A stretch of DNA of 42,122 nucleotides, taken from Archaeoglobales archaeon. GTDB lineage: Archaea > Halobacteriota > Archaeoglobi > Archaeoglobales > Archaeoglobaceae. Shown here in pieces: positions 7,992-16,801 of the stretch. The translations under genes and the position numbers were made by a program. How positions within the stretch are numbered: the first letter of the stretch is position 1; every line of letters starts with the position of its first letter. The notes under the pieces were generated by a model. That model was not told the DNA's origin, made no database searches, and worked only from the letters and a program-made list of their open reading frames with translations. The stretch covers positions 1 through 42,122 of the forward strand of contig JASFYH010000015.1 of assembly GCA_030055595.1 (NCBI GenBank), given 5' to 3'.

Positions 7992-8567
7992 TTATATCAC
8001 ATGCCCCGGATTGAGGATTAAAACAACTATTAGAACTATGATCCCGAGTAAAAGCATTCTCAGACCATTCAAAATTGGTCTTTCATTTGCCATTCTGCCC
8101 ATTATCGCCCCAAGAACGAAAAGACTTGCTGAACAAATCACTAAAGAACATTCCAGAGCCTGAAAAGGTGGAAGTAATGCGTATGGGAGTATCAGGATCA
8201 GAGCTCCCAGCATTGGCGAGAGTCCATGAACTAACGACGAGAAAGCGGTTGCAAATCTGTGGGCTTCGTCAAAAATCGTTTCGTCAAGTTTAGAGAGCAT
8301 AGATCTTTCTCTTCTGCATCTCAAAGCCTTTTGCTCGATTCTCTCTGCCTCAAAAGCCCCCCAAGAACTTGAAATTCCCAAAGCCAAGGCGGTTGCAAAG
8401 CCTACTGGGATGATCAGTTCACGGGTATTGTGCCCCGAAAGATAAGCTCCAAGGATCATTCCAGCGATAGTGATAAGTCCATCGAAGAACCCAATCACGA
8501 AGTATCTTCTTGAGATCGCTGAGATCTCCACGAGATCGAAGTAAACCCCTATCTTTTTTATACTCAT
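7992..8567 (-). CDS. VIT1/CCC1-family membrane protein
   Basis: A 191-aa membrane protein of the VIT1/CCC1 superfamily, whose eukaryotic members move iron or manganese into vacuoles. The GFFDGLITIAGMILGA segment (residues 26-41) and the later EAHRFATAFSSLVHGLSPMLGALILILP helix are typical; there are about five membrane segments. Transport of iron or manganese is inferred from the family, not shown. It is the last gene of a run in which it overlaps the small zinc-ribbon-like gene by 4 bases and follows nfu, an Fe-S factor, which fits a metal theme. Confidence 0.8.
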   Translation of the reverse strand: MSIKKIGVYFDLVEISAISRRYFVIGFFDGLITIAGMILGAYLSGHNTRELIIPVGFATALALGISSSWGAFEAERIEQKALRCRRERSMLSKLDETIFDEAHRFATAFSSLVHGLSPMLGALILILPYALLPPFQALECSLVICSASLFVLGAIMGRMANERPILNGLRMLLLGIIVLIVVLILNPGHVI

Positions 8568-8980
8568 CTCAGTAGATCTACCAGTGACTCAAAGGGCAAA
8601 TTCATATCATTAAGCTTCTTTTTTGCCCTTGCAAGATCTTGTGGTTTATACGTTTTATCCTTTGCTTTTCCAATAATCGCTTCAACTTCAAGATCTGTGA
8701 GAATACTCTTAAGATAATCTAAAATTTCATTCTTCGTTATTAGCTTAACCTCGTCTTTCTTGACGAATTTAGTTGAATTAAAAATATATGCGTGGTTTTT
8801 CCAACACTTTTCACATTCCGAGATCAGAATTCTCATCTCCTTCAAGTTGAGCCAAAACTTTTGAAACATTGATCCACCGCAATCGCAGAACCCGCCGAAT
8901 AGCCTCTCGTTTACTTCTTCTAAGCTGTGTGCAACGTCCTCAATTATGGCTTTTCCTATAGGCTCCAGTAGGTAGATCAT
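8564..8980 (-). CDS. Uncharacterised small protein with a putative zinc ribbon
   Basis: I do not recognise this 138-aa protein. It has a C-x-C pair (C32, C34, CDCGG) and a C-x2-C pair with a nearby histidine (C56, C59, H63), the layout of a zinc ribbon or a small metal site. The rest is helical and charged, ending in a lysine-rich C-terminal half. It lies between nfu and the VIT1-like gene with 4-base overlaps on both sides, so the three are almost surely translated from one mRNA. A role linked to iron or Fe-S handling is only a guess from context. Confidence 0.7.
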   Translation of the reverse strand: MIYLLEPIGKAIIEDVAHSLEEVNERLFGGFCDCGGSMFQKFWLNLKEMRILISECEKCWKNHAYIFNSTKFVKKDEVKLITKNEILDYLKSILTDLEVEAIIGKAKDKTYKPQDLARAKKKLNDMNLPFESLVDLLR

Positions 8981-9210
8981 ACCGGGACTACTTTTTTAAG
9001 TTCCGGGATCTTATTTCTCAAAACTCTCTCGACGAAGGCGGTAAGCGTGATCATAGACATCGGACAGGTTCCACAGGCTCCTAGAAGGCGAACATGAACA
9101 ACCCCGTCTTTTTCGTTTACATCAACAACTTCTATGCTCCCACCTTCCATCATAAGCATTGGTTTTATGTCCTTTTCGACTACCTCCAAGACTTTTTGTT
9201 TTGAGACCAT
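8977..9210 (-). CDS. NifU C-terminal-type (Nfu) Fe-S cluster carrier
   Basis: A 77-aa protein consisting of just the NifU C-terminal domain, which holds and delivers [4Fe-4S] clusters through a CxxC pair. C46 and C49 are seen in LLGACGTCPMSMITL, preceded by the usual PMLMMEGGSIEVVDV. I chose the ATG at 9210, eight bases after the tmcA stop. A GTG at 9267 would add 19 residues that the family does not have and would bury the start within tmcA. It overlaps the next gene by 4 bases. Identification of the domain is firm. Confidence 0.9.
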   Translation of the reverse strand: MVSKQKVLEVVEKDIKPMLMMEGGSIEVVDVNEKDGVVHVRLLGACGTCPMSMITLTAFVERVLRNKIPELKKVVPV

Positions 9211-9218
9211 ATCTCGGG

Positions 9219-11519
9219 TTAGGACTGAGAAATAATAACTTTTTGCTTCTCCAAAATCCATTTCCACACTTTATTCAATGCACTCAATAAAGTTCTATAT
9301 CTCTCTTCTCCACCAATTTCCCTCCAAGATCGAAGCTGGAGACACTTTGCGACTAATATTTGCTCTTCTCTATCCTCAAGCTCGATCTTATCTATATTTG
9401 AGTAATAAAACCTGACAAGCGGTCTTGCTATGTCTGAGATGTATTCGTAAAAGCCCATTCCCTCAAAGTATTTTGTAATTCTCTCTACTTCCAGCTCTCG
9501 AAACTTTGGCGGACTGCAATCTATATTTCCTTTGAGTGATTTAAGGATGAGAATTGCGGTTTCGGTTTCAAGATCACTGAGCTCGTCACTTAAATATTCT
9601 ATAAACCTCCGTATGAACTCGGTGTTCATTCCCGCAACCAAATGATCTACTCTTATCGACCTTAGGACAATTATCGTGTATTCACCACTTACCTCGTTCC
9701 TCTGTGGGGTTATATGAATCGGCACAAAGTCGTTTTTAAGCCAAAATCGTATCAATTCACTCGAAACTCCAAATCCAGAACCAACCCAATCCAAGTTATT
9801 TTTCTCAGCCCACTCTACAACTTTTTTTAAGGCGAAGCTTCCAATTCCTAGATCCATAACACTGGGATGGACAGCAATTCTTACTACTCTCACACCTTTT
9901 TTCTTTGAGAACTCGTAATTCCAGAAGTGTTTAAGCACAAGATCTGGAATTATTTGACCTCTAGGCTTATAACCGCTTTTGATCTTTTCAATTAGCTCTT
10001 CATTCATTCCACCCTCTATTGCAAGATGAAGAGAACAAACTACCTTTCCATTCATTTTAACAACTGCGGGAATATGGTTTGGTGTGTCGAGCAAAACAGC
10101 AAGATCTGAAGGACGGTTTCGATAGTGGGCGAGCACGTAGATCCCGAAAAATTCTCTAAGCAATTTTTCGTTATTGAGCAACCCGTCTTTATTCAAAATT
10201 TCAAATTCGAGCTCAGAACTTCTTATCTTTTCAACTTCTTCTCCGCTGATCTCAGAAGGCTGGGCGTTTAGCAACAAAGCATCGTAAAGCCAGCTCTCGA
10301 TCGGATCTCCCGCACCATATCTTATCGGCTCAGACATGTGGATCCTTTCAACCTCAATGTTCTGGTCTTCTTCGAGCTTTTTGAGAAATCTAAAGTTGAA
10401 ACTTCTTCCGGTGCCTTCATAGCCATGGATCGTTGTTGAAAATATAACATGTCTCGCACCTTCAATGATCTTGAAAAGCACAGGCACCTCGATACCAGCA
10501 GCTTCATCGATGATTAGAATGTCCGCAAAACCCACCTCCTCCAAGGCTCTTCTCGGGATCGCATATTCTATGCGGGCATATTTGCTGTTTAGCACAGTTA
10601 TAAGATCATCGGTTTGCTTAACGAAGAAATTCTTCATTCCCTGCCTTTTCATAGCCTTTATCAGGAATCTGAAGTAATTCTGAACCGCATGTGGAGTTGG
10701 AGCAACTACAAGGACACGAATTGGTCTCTTTAGCAACCTTTCAAGCCTCGAAACAAGAGCGGGAGTTACAATTCCGAGCACCGCAGTTTTACCCCTACCA
10801 CGATCCGCTGTGATCACGACCGCTTTACGGTCTTTTTCTCTCTCAAAAAAACTCTCAAATACCTGAAGAACCCTGACTTGATCTTGAGTTGCACAGAGCT
10901 TGTAGAGCTTCTTTTTGATCTTTGTGCTCTCTGGAAGAAATATTTCCTCTCTAGAACTACCCCCGGGATTAAACTCGAACCTCTTAACAATTTCGTTTTT
11001 ATCGAGATCGAAAATGATCACACCTTCCGAACTCAACGTTCTTTCCAGAAATCTTCGATAAAATCTTCCGACAACGTCCTCAATGCTGTAAGGCTCGCTT
11101 ACGAGCTCTTCATGCCATTTACTCCTAAGATTTTTCCACCTTTCAAGCGGTGGAGAGATTGCAATTATTATTCCGCCTTCTTCAACCGTTTCAACTACAA
11201 TTCCCAGATCGTTTGGATGAAAACCTTCGCTGAGGTCCATGATCAAGGAGGAAAAAGTCATTCCAAGCACGTTAAGAGAATTCTTCCAGTGAAGAAGCTC
11301 ACCACCAAACTTATTCTTTGCAATTTCCAAAAAATCCTCTCTGCCAACGACGAGCAGTTGATCCTTCTCGATCCTCTTTTTGTGCTCTAAGTAGACTTGT
11401 TCGGCAACATCAACAGCCTTTTTAAGGCTATCCGAACACAGAAAAACCATGAACCTATGGCGATTTTCAATCGCAATCTCGCCTGCTTTGGCTACTTCCT
11501 GAAAAAGTTCCCCCATCAT
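9219..11519 (-). CDS. tmcA: tRNA(Met) cytidine acetyltransferase
   Basis: Makes N4-acetylcytidine in RNA using ATP and acetyl-CoA; in hyperthermophilic archaea ac4C is widespread in tRNA and rRNA. The 766-aa order is clear: an N-terminal DUF1726-type region, a helicase/ATPase module with Walker A ADRGRGKTA (238-246) and Walker B IIDEAA (336-341), a GNAT acetyltransferase domain with VVRIAVHPSVMDLGIGS at about 540-560, and a helical C-terminal tRNA-binding part. Either of two adjacent ATGs could be the start. It follows the DUF763 gene by 40 bases. Length and motifs are complete. Confidence 0.95.
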   Translation of the reverse strand: MMGELFQEVAKAGEIAIENRHRFMVFLCSDSLKKAVDVAEQVYLEHKKRIEKDQLLVVGREDFLEIAKNKFGGELLHWKNSLNVLGMTFSSLIMDLSEGFHPNDLGIVVETVEEGGIIIAISPPLERWKNLRSKWHEELVSEPYSIEDVVGRFYRRFLERTLSSEGVIIFDLDKNEIVKRFEFNPGGSSREEIFLPESTKIKKKLYKLCATQDQVRVLQVFESFFEREKDRKAVVITADRGRGKTAVLGIVTPALVSRLERLLKRPIRVLVVAPTPHAVQNYFRFLIKAMKRQGMKNFFVKQTDDLITVLNSKYARIEYAIPRRALEEVGFADILIIDEAAGIEVPVLFKIIEGARHVIFSTTIHGYEGTGRSFNFRFLKKLEEDQNIEVERIHMSEPIRYGAGDPIESWLYDALLLNAQPSEISGEEVEKIRSSELEFEILNKDGLLNNEKLLREFFGIYVLAHYRNRPSDLAVLLDTPNHIPAVVKMNGKVVCSLHLAIEGGMNEELIEKIKSGYKPRGQIIPDLVLKHFWNYEFSKKKGVRVVRIAVHPSVMDLGIGSFALKKVVEWAEKNNLDWVGSGFGVSSELIRFWLKNDFVPIHITPQRNEVSGEYTIIVLRSIRVDHLVAGMNTEFIRRFIEYLSDELSDLETETAILILKSLKGNIDCSPPKFRELEVERITKYFEGMGFYEYISDIARPLVRFYYSNIDKIELEDREEQILVAKCLQLRSWREIGGEERYRTLLSALNKVWKWILEKQKVIISQS

Positions 11520-11559
11520 AAAAATTTCGACAGAAGTAATAAAACAATTTCGCCAAAGC

Positions 11560-12603
11560 TCAGATTTTCAGACTTTTGTGAAGTCTTTCAAATGCCCTTT
11601 TCTTTTCAAAGCTCTCAAGATCAGTTTGCTTCAACACTTCGTTCATGAACTCTAATACCTGATCGTAGAGATCTCTTCGCACTGGAAATGGCACTCCATC
11701 TTTGCCACCCACAGCGAAGCAGTATTTCGCTGGATCCTGCTTGTCGTATTCAGTGTTGTAAACCAAGTCAGAGATCAAAGCGAGAGCCCTTATCGTTTCT
11801 CTGCCTATACCCCTTATAAGCAAAAGATCCTCAAATTTCTCGGGTTGTAGCTCATAAGCTTTCTCAACCGCCTTCCAGTCTATTTTTCTCGGAACCATTA
11901 GCTTTTCACCAAATTTTACAACCGAGAAGATTTTCTCATAATCCTCTTTAAATTTACGATCCTTGATTATATCCAAACTCGTTTTTACCGCATCTCTGCT
12001 AATACTTGAGAGCATATTAACTACTTCTCTTTCAATTCTTTCGCTTATGATTCCGCTGTGCACATCTTCAAGCTTTGGTATTGTCTCGTAGACACTCCAG
12101 TGGTAGCGTCTTGCGAGTTTCTCTTCAGCGTTCATCCCCTGCTGAACAACTGTGAAATGCTTAGGCGTAAAGAAGACCGCATGGTGATAAAGCGTGTAGC
12201 CGTCTATCAATGCTGAGTTATCCGCCTTTGCTGAAAGTCTGCTGAATTTTATCAGCATTTCACCGTCCACATTCAGCTCGGGAGCAAATTTTCTTATCTC
12301 TTCTGGAGTATTGAGAGCATTAGCCCCTTTACCACCCGCAACTCTGATTTCGAATTCTGGTTTGTTTAAAACCGACTTTAAAACACCAGTTAGCACTGTC
12401 GTTGTCCCGCTTGAATTCCAGTCAAAACCAAGGACGTTGGAGAAGGATTGGAAAAAGATCGGATCCGAGATCCGCTTTAGAAATTCCAGTTCACCAAATT
12501 CGAGAACGATTACCTTTACAATCTGCTCCGCAAGCCCCTTCATCCTCTTCAAAAGCCAATAGGGAGCCTTGCCACCATGCAAAGGCAAATAGATCTCGCT
12601 CAT
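11560..12603 (-). CDS. DUF763 family protein
   Basis: A 347-aa protein of the DUF763 family (archaea and some thermophilic bacteria), function unknown. The N-terminal MSEIYLPLHGGKAPYWLLKRM, FSNVLGFDWNSSGTTTVLTGVLKSVL and the HHAVFFTPKHFTVVQQGM blocks are family-typical. Near residues 262-280 a helix-hairpin-helix-like LLLIRGIGRETIRALALIS is present, which in other proteins binds DNA or RNA backbone. The start overlaps the archease stop by 4 bases, so it is coupled to an RNA-ligase chaperone and sits just before tmcA. A nucleic-acid role is a reasonable inference only. Confidence 0.85.
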   Translation of the reverse strand: MSEIYLPLHGGKAPYWLLKRMKGLAEQIVKVIVLEFGELEFLKRISDPIFFQSFSNVLGFDWNSSGTTTVLTGVLKSVLNKPEFEIRVAGGKGANALNTPEEIRKFAPELNVDGEMLIKFSRLSAKADNSALIDGYTLYHHAVFFTPKHFTVVQQGMNAEEKLARRYHWSVYETIPKLEDVHSGIISERIEREVVNMLSSISRDAVKTSLDIIKDRKFKEDYEKIFSVVKFGEKLMVPRKIDWKAVEKAYELQPEKFEDLLLIRGIGRETIRALALISDLVYNTEYDKQDPAKYCFAVGGKDGVPFPVRRDLYDQVLEFMNEVLKQTDLESFEKKRAFERLHKSLKI

Positions 12604-13004
12604 ATATCTACTACTACGAAGGCGGTCAATTTCCCCCCTTCTCTCCTTATTCCAAATTTGTGCATTGTTATCGCCTTTGGTTCAACCTTCACCGCTGATC
12701 TATCAAATTTACACCCTTGGATCTCTGCAAAAACTTTTTTGTCTGTAATTTTTACTTTAATTGCTTTACCGGCAAAAAACTGCGTCTCGAAAAGGAACAG
12801 AAGCTCATTAAGAAAGCGATAAAGCATTAAATCCTCCTCATCAGCCTCAACTTCTATGATCCTTTTCTCAGAGCCTTTAAGCTTCTTTTTATCAATAAAT
12901 GCATCGTAGAAGGCATAAGCTGAATTTTCAAAAAGTTCTTCCAGATTTTTTCCGTATGCTTCGAATGCTATGTCTGCAGTATGATCGATGAACCTGTATC
13001 GCAT
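12600..13004 (-). CDS. Archease
   Basis: A 134-aa cofactor that lets the RtcB RNA ligase turn over many times during tRNA splicing and RNA repair. The N-terminal FIDHTADIAFEAYG with its metal-binding aspartate, the central EADEEDLMLYRFLNELLFLFE, and the C-terminal VVVDI aspartate are all characteristic. RtcB is not in this window. It is followed with a 4-base overlap by a DUF763 gene and then tmcA, which makes an RNA-maturation neighbourhood. A GGGAG element about 9 bases before the ATG could be its ribosome site. Confidence 0.93.
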   Translation of the reverse strand: MRYRFIDHTADIAFEAYGKNLEELFENSAYAFYDAFIDKKKLKGSEKRIIEVEADEEDLMLYRFLNELLFLFETQFFAGKAIKVKITDKKVFAEIQGCKFDRSAVKVEPKAITMHKFGIRREGGKLTAFVVVDI

Positions 13005-13096
13005 AATAAAACTCCCGCTTTGACAATTTCTCTTTTTCGGTCGAGTGAATTGATTAGAATTAGGCTTTTTGCAATTTTTAAAATCATAACGATTTT

Positions 13097-13942
13097 TCAG
13101 AAACCCAATAGGAACTGGGCAAAGATCAGAAGAAATACTGACGCACTCATGAGAGCGTTGAGATAGAAGAAAGAGATCTGAATCCTCTCTTCGTCATGTT
13201 TTTCTCGGATTATATAATGTTCGAGAATTAATAGAAAAGCTACGATTGGGAGCGAAAGTCTGACGATCGGCTCATTTTTGAAAGCTAAGACCAGAAATAA
13301 GAAGAAGATAAGATGATTTAGAATCGAGAATTTTTTCGCAAATTTTACACCAAAATGCCCACCTATGGAATGCAACCCCTCTTTTTGATCAAATTCCGCA
13401 TCTTGCAGAGCATAGATCATGTCAAATCCCGCTTCCCAGAAGAAGAGAGCAATGGCAAATAGCAGAACATTTTCGGGAAATAATATGCTATCTTTGACAG
13501 CAATCCAACCTCCAAGCAGTGCAAAGGCAACACTTAGACCCAAAAAATAGTGAGAAAGACAAGTAAATCTCTTGAGGTAGGGATAGACGTAGGACACAAC
13601 CGCTGGAATTGGAGAAAGAATGAAAGCGGTCATATTTATGAGATAAGCGGAGACGAAATAAATAACCAAACCCGCTATAGCGATCGCATAAGCTTCTCGG
13701 AGGCTGATCAAACCCGCAGGCAAATGCCTTTTGGCAGTTCGCGGATTCTTCGCGTCGATTTCTCGATCGATGATCCTGTTGCAAGCCATTGCGAAAGTCC
13801 TTAAGCCTGTAAATGTTGTAAGGATCAGCAGAGTGAGTTTAAGTGTTAGTTCTCCAGCTAAAACCGCTCCAGCGTAGGCAATCGGCAGAGCAAAGAGCGT
13901 GTGCTCGATCTTTATGAAATCCAAGTAGATCTTTAGTCTCAA
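13097..13942 (-). CDS. UbiA-family prenyltransferase, probably for menaquinone (MqnP/UbiA-like)
   Basis: An integral membrane enzyme (281 aa, about eight helices) that attaches an isoprenoid chain to an aromatic acceptor. The two Asp-rich motifs are seen: NRIIDREIDAKNPRT near residue 55 and YALQDAEFDQKEG near 178. The sequence resembles the UbiA-like group used with the futalosine route to menaquinone, and Archaeoglobus is known to use menaquinone, so that is my preferred role; ubiquinone-type or other lipid acceptors are alternatives. It overlaps the lhr stop by 4 bases, though the two functions show no obvious link. Confidence 0.8.
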   Translation of the reverse strand: MRLKIYLDFIKIEHTLFALPIAYAGAVLAGELTLKLTLLILTTFTGLRTFAMACNRIIDREIDAKNPRTAKRHLPAGLISLREAYAIAIAGLVIYFVSAYLINMTAFILSPIPAVVSYVYPYLKRFTCLSHYFLGLSVAFALLGGWIAVKDSILFPENVLLFAIALFFWEAGFDMIYALQDAEFDQKEGLHSIGGHFGVKFAKKFSILNHLIFFLFLVLAFKNEPIVRLSLPIVAFLLILEHYIIREKHDEERIQISFFYLNALMSASVFLLIFAQFLLGF

Positions 13943-16509
13943 ATTCCCCCTCCGATGATGCTCATGACCTTCTCATGAAGCTCTTTGAGAACTTTTCTTC
14001 TGTCCTCCATAAGCACAACGTCTTCTTCACCAAGCACAAACAAGTTAAATGCAAATGGGCTTGGATAAGGTGTTCTAACGATCTGAATTTCGATCTCATT
14101 CCCAATTCTCGAAAGGTAATCGATAGCATTTCTAACGTCCATTGAGTCTTCCATGATCTCCCTGAATGTCTCTTTTAACACGGGAAAGTCTGGATAGTAA
14201 CGTTTTAAAAAGCTAAGGATCGCATCAGCGTTCAACTGCTGTTTCCACACGCTTTTCTCTCTGCCGAGGTAGTTTCGCAAAATCATAAAGCTTCTAACTG
14301 CTACGTGTCTAAATCGCCTTCTTAAGAGCTCTGTGTGATCTAAGGATCGAATTAAATGTTCTTCAAAGTTTGGAATTAGGAATAACGATTCGATCTCGGC
14401 ATCGTTCAAAAACTTGTAGGGTGGAAGAATTAATGCAAAGCCGTTGTCGTTTACGACCATCTGAACATTGCAGTTTTTCATCAATCCAACTCTGTAAGCG
14501 AAAACTCTCGAGATCGCACTATTTGCCCTTCTACCAATTAAAGTATGGAAGAAGTAGCAATTCTTATCACCTTCGAATTTCTCTATTAAAAGCTTTTTAT
14601 CCGTTGCGATCTCACTGAAAAGCTTTTGCTCAACAAAGAATCTGTAAATGGCATTTGCGGTTTTCTCATCCAGACCGTAATACTCAATTAGCCATTCAAT
14701 CGCATCCGATTCAAGTCTTCTTTCCAGATCTCCCCTGAATTTCTGAATACGCAAAGCAAGATCGTAGCTCAATGGTAGCTGTTCGCTGAACCAGCTTGGC
14801 ACTGTCGGCTTCTCACCTTCGACTTCTTCAACGATTATGTTCATTCCCTTTGATTTTAGAAATCTGAAAGTCTTCCCCGCAAGGACAAAAATGTCGCCAG
14901 CAACAAGTCTTTCAGCAAACTCTTCTTCGACTTTTCCAACCATTTTTCCTTCTTTTGTTATTACTCCGATCGCAACCTCATCCGGGATCGTGCCTACGTT
15001 AAGATAATAGATCGGTCTTGCCATTTTTCCTCTTCGCCCAAATGCGCCCTCTCTTTCGTCGAACCAGATCTTTGCATAAACGTTCTTTCTCTCTAATTCT
15101 GAGAACTCTCCAGACAAATATCTTAGCACAGAAATGAATTCATCTCTGGTGAGATTTCTGTATGGATAAGCATTCCTAACCAGAGCAAGAGCCTCATCTA
15201 CTGTCCACTTTTTCTCAATGGACATCCCGACCACATGCTGACATAGCACATCCAGACAATTCTCTGGAATCTTTATTCTGTCCAGATTTCGATCCATGGC
15301 TTCCTTGGCAAGAACTGTGCACTCAACAAGGTCATCAGGATCAAGAACGATTATCCTGCCTATCGAGACTTCATGAAGCCTGTGACCACTTCTCCCGATT
15401 CGCTGAAGAGCTCTGTTTATGCTTTTTGGAGAACCGAGAAGGATCACCAAGTCAATATAGCCTATATCTATTCCAAGCTCAAGGCTTGTTGATGAAACAA
15501 CACATTTCAGCTTTCCCTCCTTAAGCTCGTTCTCGACTTCAAGCCTGACCTCTTTTGAGAGAGAGCTGTGATGTGCCCTAATCGGTTCATTAAGTCTTTT
15601 CTTCAGGTAGTAAACTACTCTTTCGGTGGCGCTTCTCGTGTTTGTGAAGATAAGAGTTGTCTTCGATTTTTTAACAAGTTCTGCGATGGTATCGTATAAC
15701 CTTTCGTTGATTTCTTCCGCAGAGAGATTGAAAAAGTCGCTCAAAGGAGAAACTACCTTTATATCTGTCTTTTTATCAAAAGTCACATCTGCAACCACAC
15801 AATCACGCTCAACTCCGTATTCTATGCCAACGAGAAATCTTGCAACCTCTTCAAGCGGTGCTATTGTTGCGGAAAGTCCTATTCTAACCATTTTTCCAAG
15901 CTGAATTCTCTGAAGCCTTTCAATTGAAAGCGAAAGGTGAACTCCACGTTTGTTCTCCGCCATTGCATGAATCTCGTCCACGATCAGGAACTTCACGTTT
16001 CTGAGAGCCTTGGAAAACTTTGGACTGCATAAAGTTATTGCAAGCGTTTCTGGGGTTGTTATTAGAATATGTGGCGGTTTTTTCATCTGTTTCTGCCTTT
16101 CTGTGGCGTCAGTATCTCCTGTTCTAACCGCTAATCTTATTTCTTGAAGCTCAACGCCCTTTTTTTCTGCAAGCTCATATACTTCTCTAAGAGGTTCTTC
16201 AAGGTTTTTTCTTATGTCGTTATTAAGGGCTTTTAAGGGGGAAACGTATACAACATGAACCTCGTCACTGAGCTCGCTCTTTTCAGCTTTTTGTAATAAC
16301 ATGCTTAATGAGGAAATGAACGCTGCAAGCGTTTTACCGCTCCCAGTGGGAGAAGTTATGAGGACATTTCTGCCAAGATGAGACTCAACGATCGCAAACC
16401 TTTGAGGGGGCGTGAATGAGCTGAACTTCGATAAAAACCACTCCCTAAGAAGGGGATGCATCACCGCGAGAATCTCTGAGTCGCTGTAGGGTTTGCCGTA
16501 TATGATCAT
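13939..16509 (-). CDS. lhr: Lhr-type superfamily 2 helicase
   Basis: An ATP-dependent 3'-5' DNA/RNA helicase of the Lhr (large helicase-related) group, implicated in DNA repair and recombination in archaea. The 856-aa protein has motif I SPTGSGKT (53-60), motif Ib-like TTPETLAITL, motif II DEIH (177-180), motif III GLSATIAP, and motifs V-VI SSTSLELGIDIGYIDLVI and QRIGRSGHR, followed by the winged-helix and Lhr core region. Length matches the archaeal Lhr core form. Its stop overlaps the prenyltransferase start. Confidence 0.93.
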   Translation of the reverse strand: MIIYGKPYSDSEILAVMHPLLREWFLSKFSSFTPPQRFAIVESHLGRNVLITSPTGSGKTLAAFISSLSMLLQKAEKSELSDEVHVVYVSPLKALNNDIRKNLEEPLREVYELAEKKGVELQEIRLAVRTGDTDATERQKQMKKPPHILITTPETLAITLCSPKFSKALRNVKFLIVDEIHAMAENKRGVHLSLSIERLQRIQLGKMVRIGLSATIAPLEEVARFLVGIEYGVERDCVVADVTFDKKTDIKVVSPLSDFFNLSAEEINERLYDTIAELVKKSKTTLIFTNTRSATERVVYYLKKRLNEPIRAHHSSLSKEVRLEVENELKEGKLKCVVSSTSLELGIDIGYIDLVILLGSPKSINRALQRIGRSGHRLHEVSIGRIIVLDPDDLVECTVLAKEAMDRNLDRIKIPENCLDVLCQHVVGMSIEKKWTVDEALALVRNAYPYRNLTRDEFISVLRYLSGEFSELERKNVYAKIWFDEREGAFGRRGKMARPIYYLNVGTIPDEVAIGVITKEGKMVGKVEEEFAERLVAGDIFVLAGKTFRFLKSKGMNIIVEEVEGEKPTVPSWFSEQLPLSYDLALRIQKFRGDLERRLESDAIEWLIEYYGLDEKTANAIYRFFVEQKLFSEIATDKKLLIEKFEGDKNCYFFHTLIGRRANSAISRVFAYRVGLMKNCNVQMVVNDNGFALILPPYKFLNDAEIESLFLIPNFEEHLIRSLDHTELLRRRFRHVAVRSFMILRNYLGREKSVWKQQLNADAILSFLKRYYPDFPVLKETFREIMEDSMDVRNAIDYLSRIGNEIEIQIVRTPYPSPFAFNLFVLGEEDVVLMEDRRKVLKELHEKVMSIIGGGI

Positions 16510-16540
16510 TCAGATAATATTTGCGCAATTGCAGAAAAAA

Positions 16541-16801
16541 CTATCCTCCACTTACTGGCGGAAATATTGCTATCAGATCTCTATCTGAAACCTCGAAGTC
16601 AAGATTACCACGAGCATTTTTTCCATTAACCATTATTTGAACAAACTCTTTAAGCTTGTTGTCCTTGAAAAAAGCCTCTTTCAGCTTTGGGTGCCTATTG
16701 GTTAGATTTTCCAAGATCTCCCTTAAATTTCTTCCCTCAACTTCGATCTCGCTCACTCCCGCAAGTTCTCTAAATAAGGCAAAAAGCTTAACCTTTGCCA
16801 T
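16541..16801 (-). CDS. MoaD/ThiS-like ubiquitin-fold protein
   Basis: An 86-aa beta-grasp protein ending in SGG, the C-terminal Gly-Gly that is adenylated and turned into a thiocarboxylate (sulfur donor in molybdopterin/tungstopterin or tRNA thiolation) or joined to proteins (archaeal SAMP). KVKLFALFRELAGVSEIEVE and DLIAIFPPVSGG are typical MoaD segments. It overlaps the preceding aminotransferase by 14 bases. The window's AOR needs a pterin cofactor, so a MoaD role is plausible, but SAMP-like modification cannot be told apart from sequence. Confidence 0.87.
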   Translation of the reverse strand: MAKVKLFALFRELAGVSEIEVEGRNLREILENLTNRHPKLKEAFFKDNKLKEFVQIMVNGKNARGNLDFEVSDRDLIAIFPPVSGG

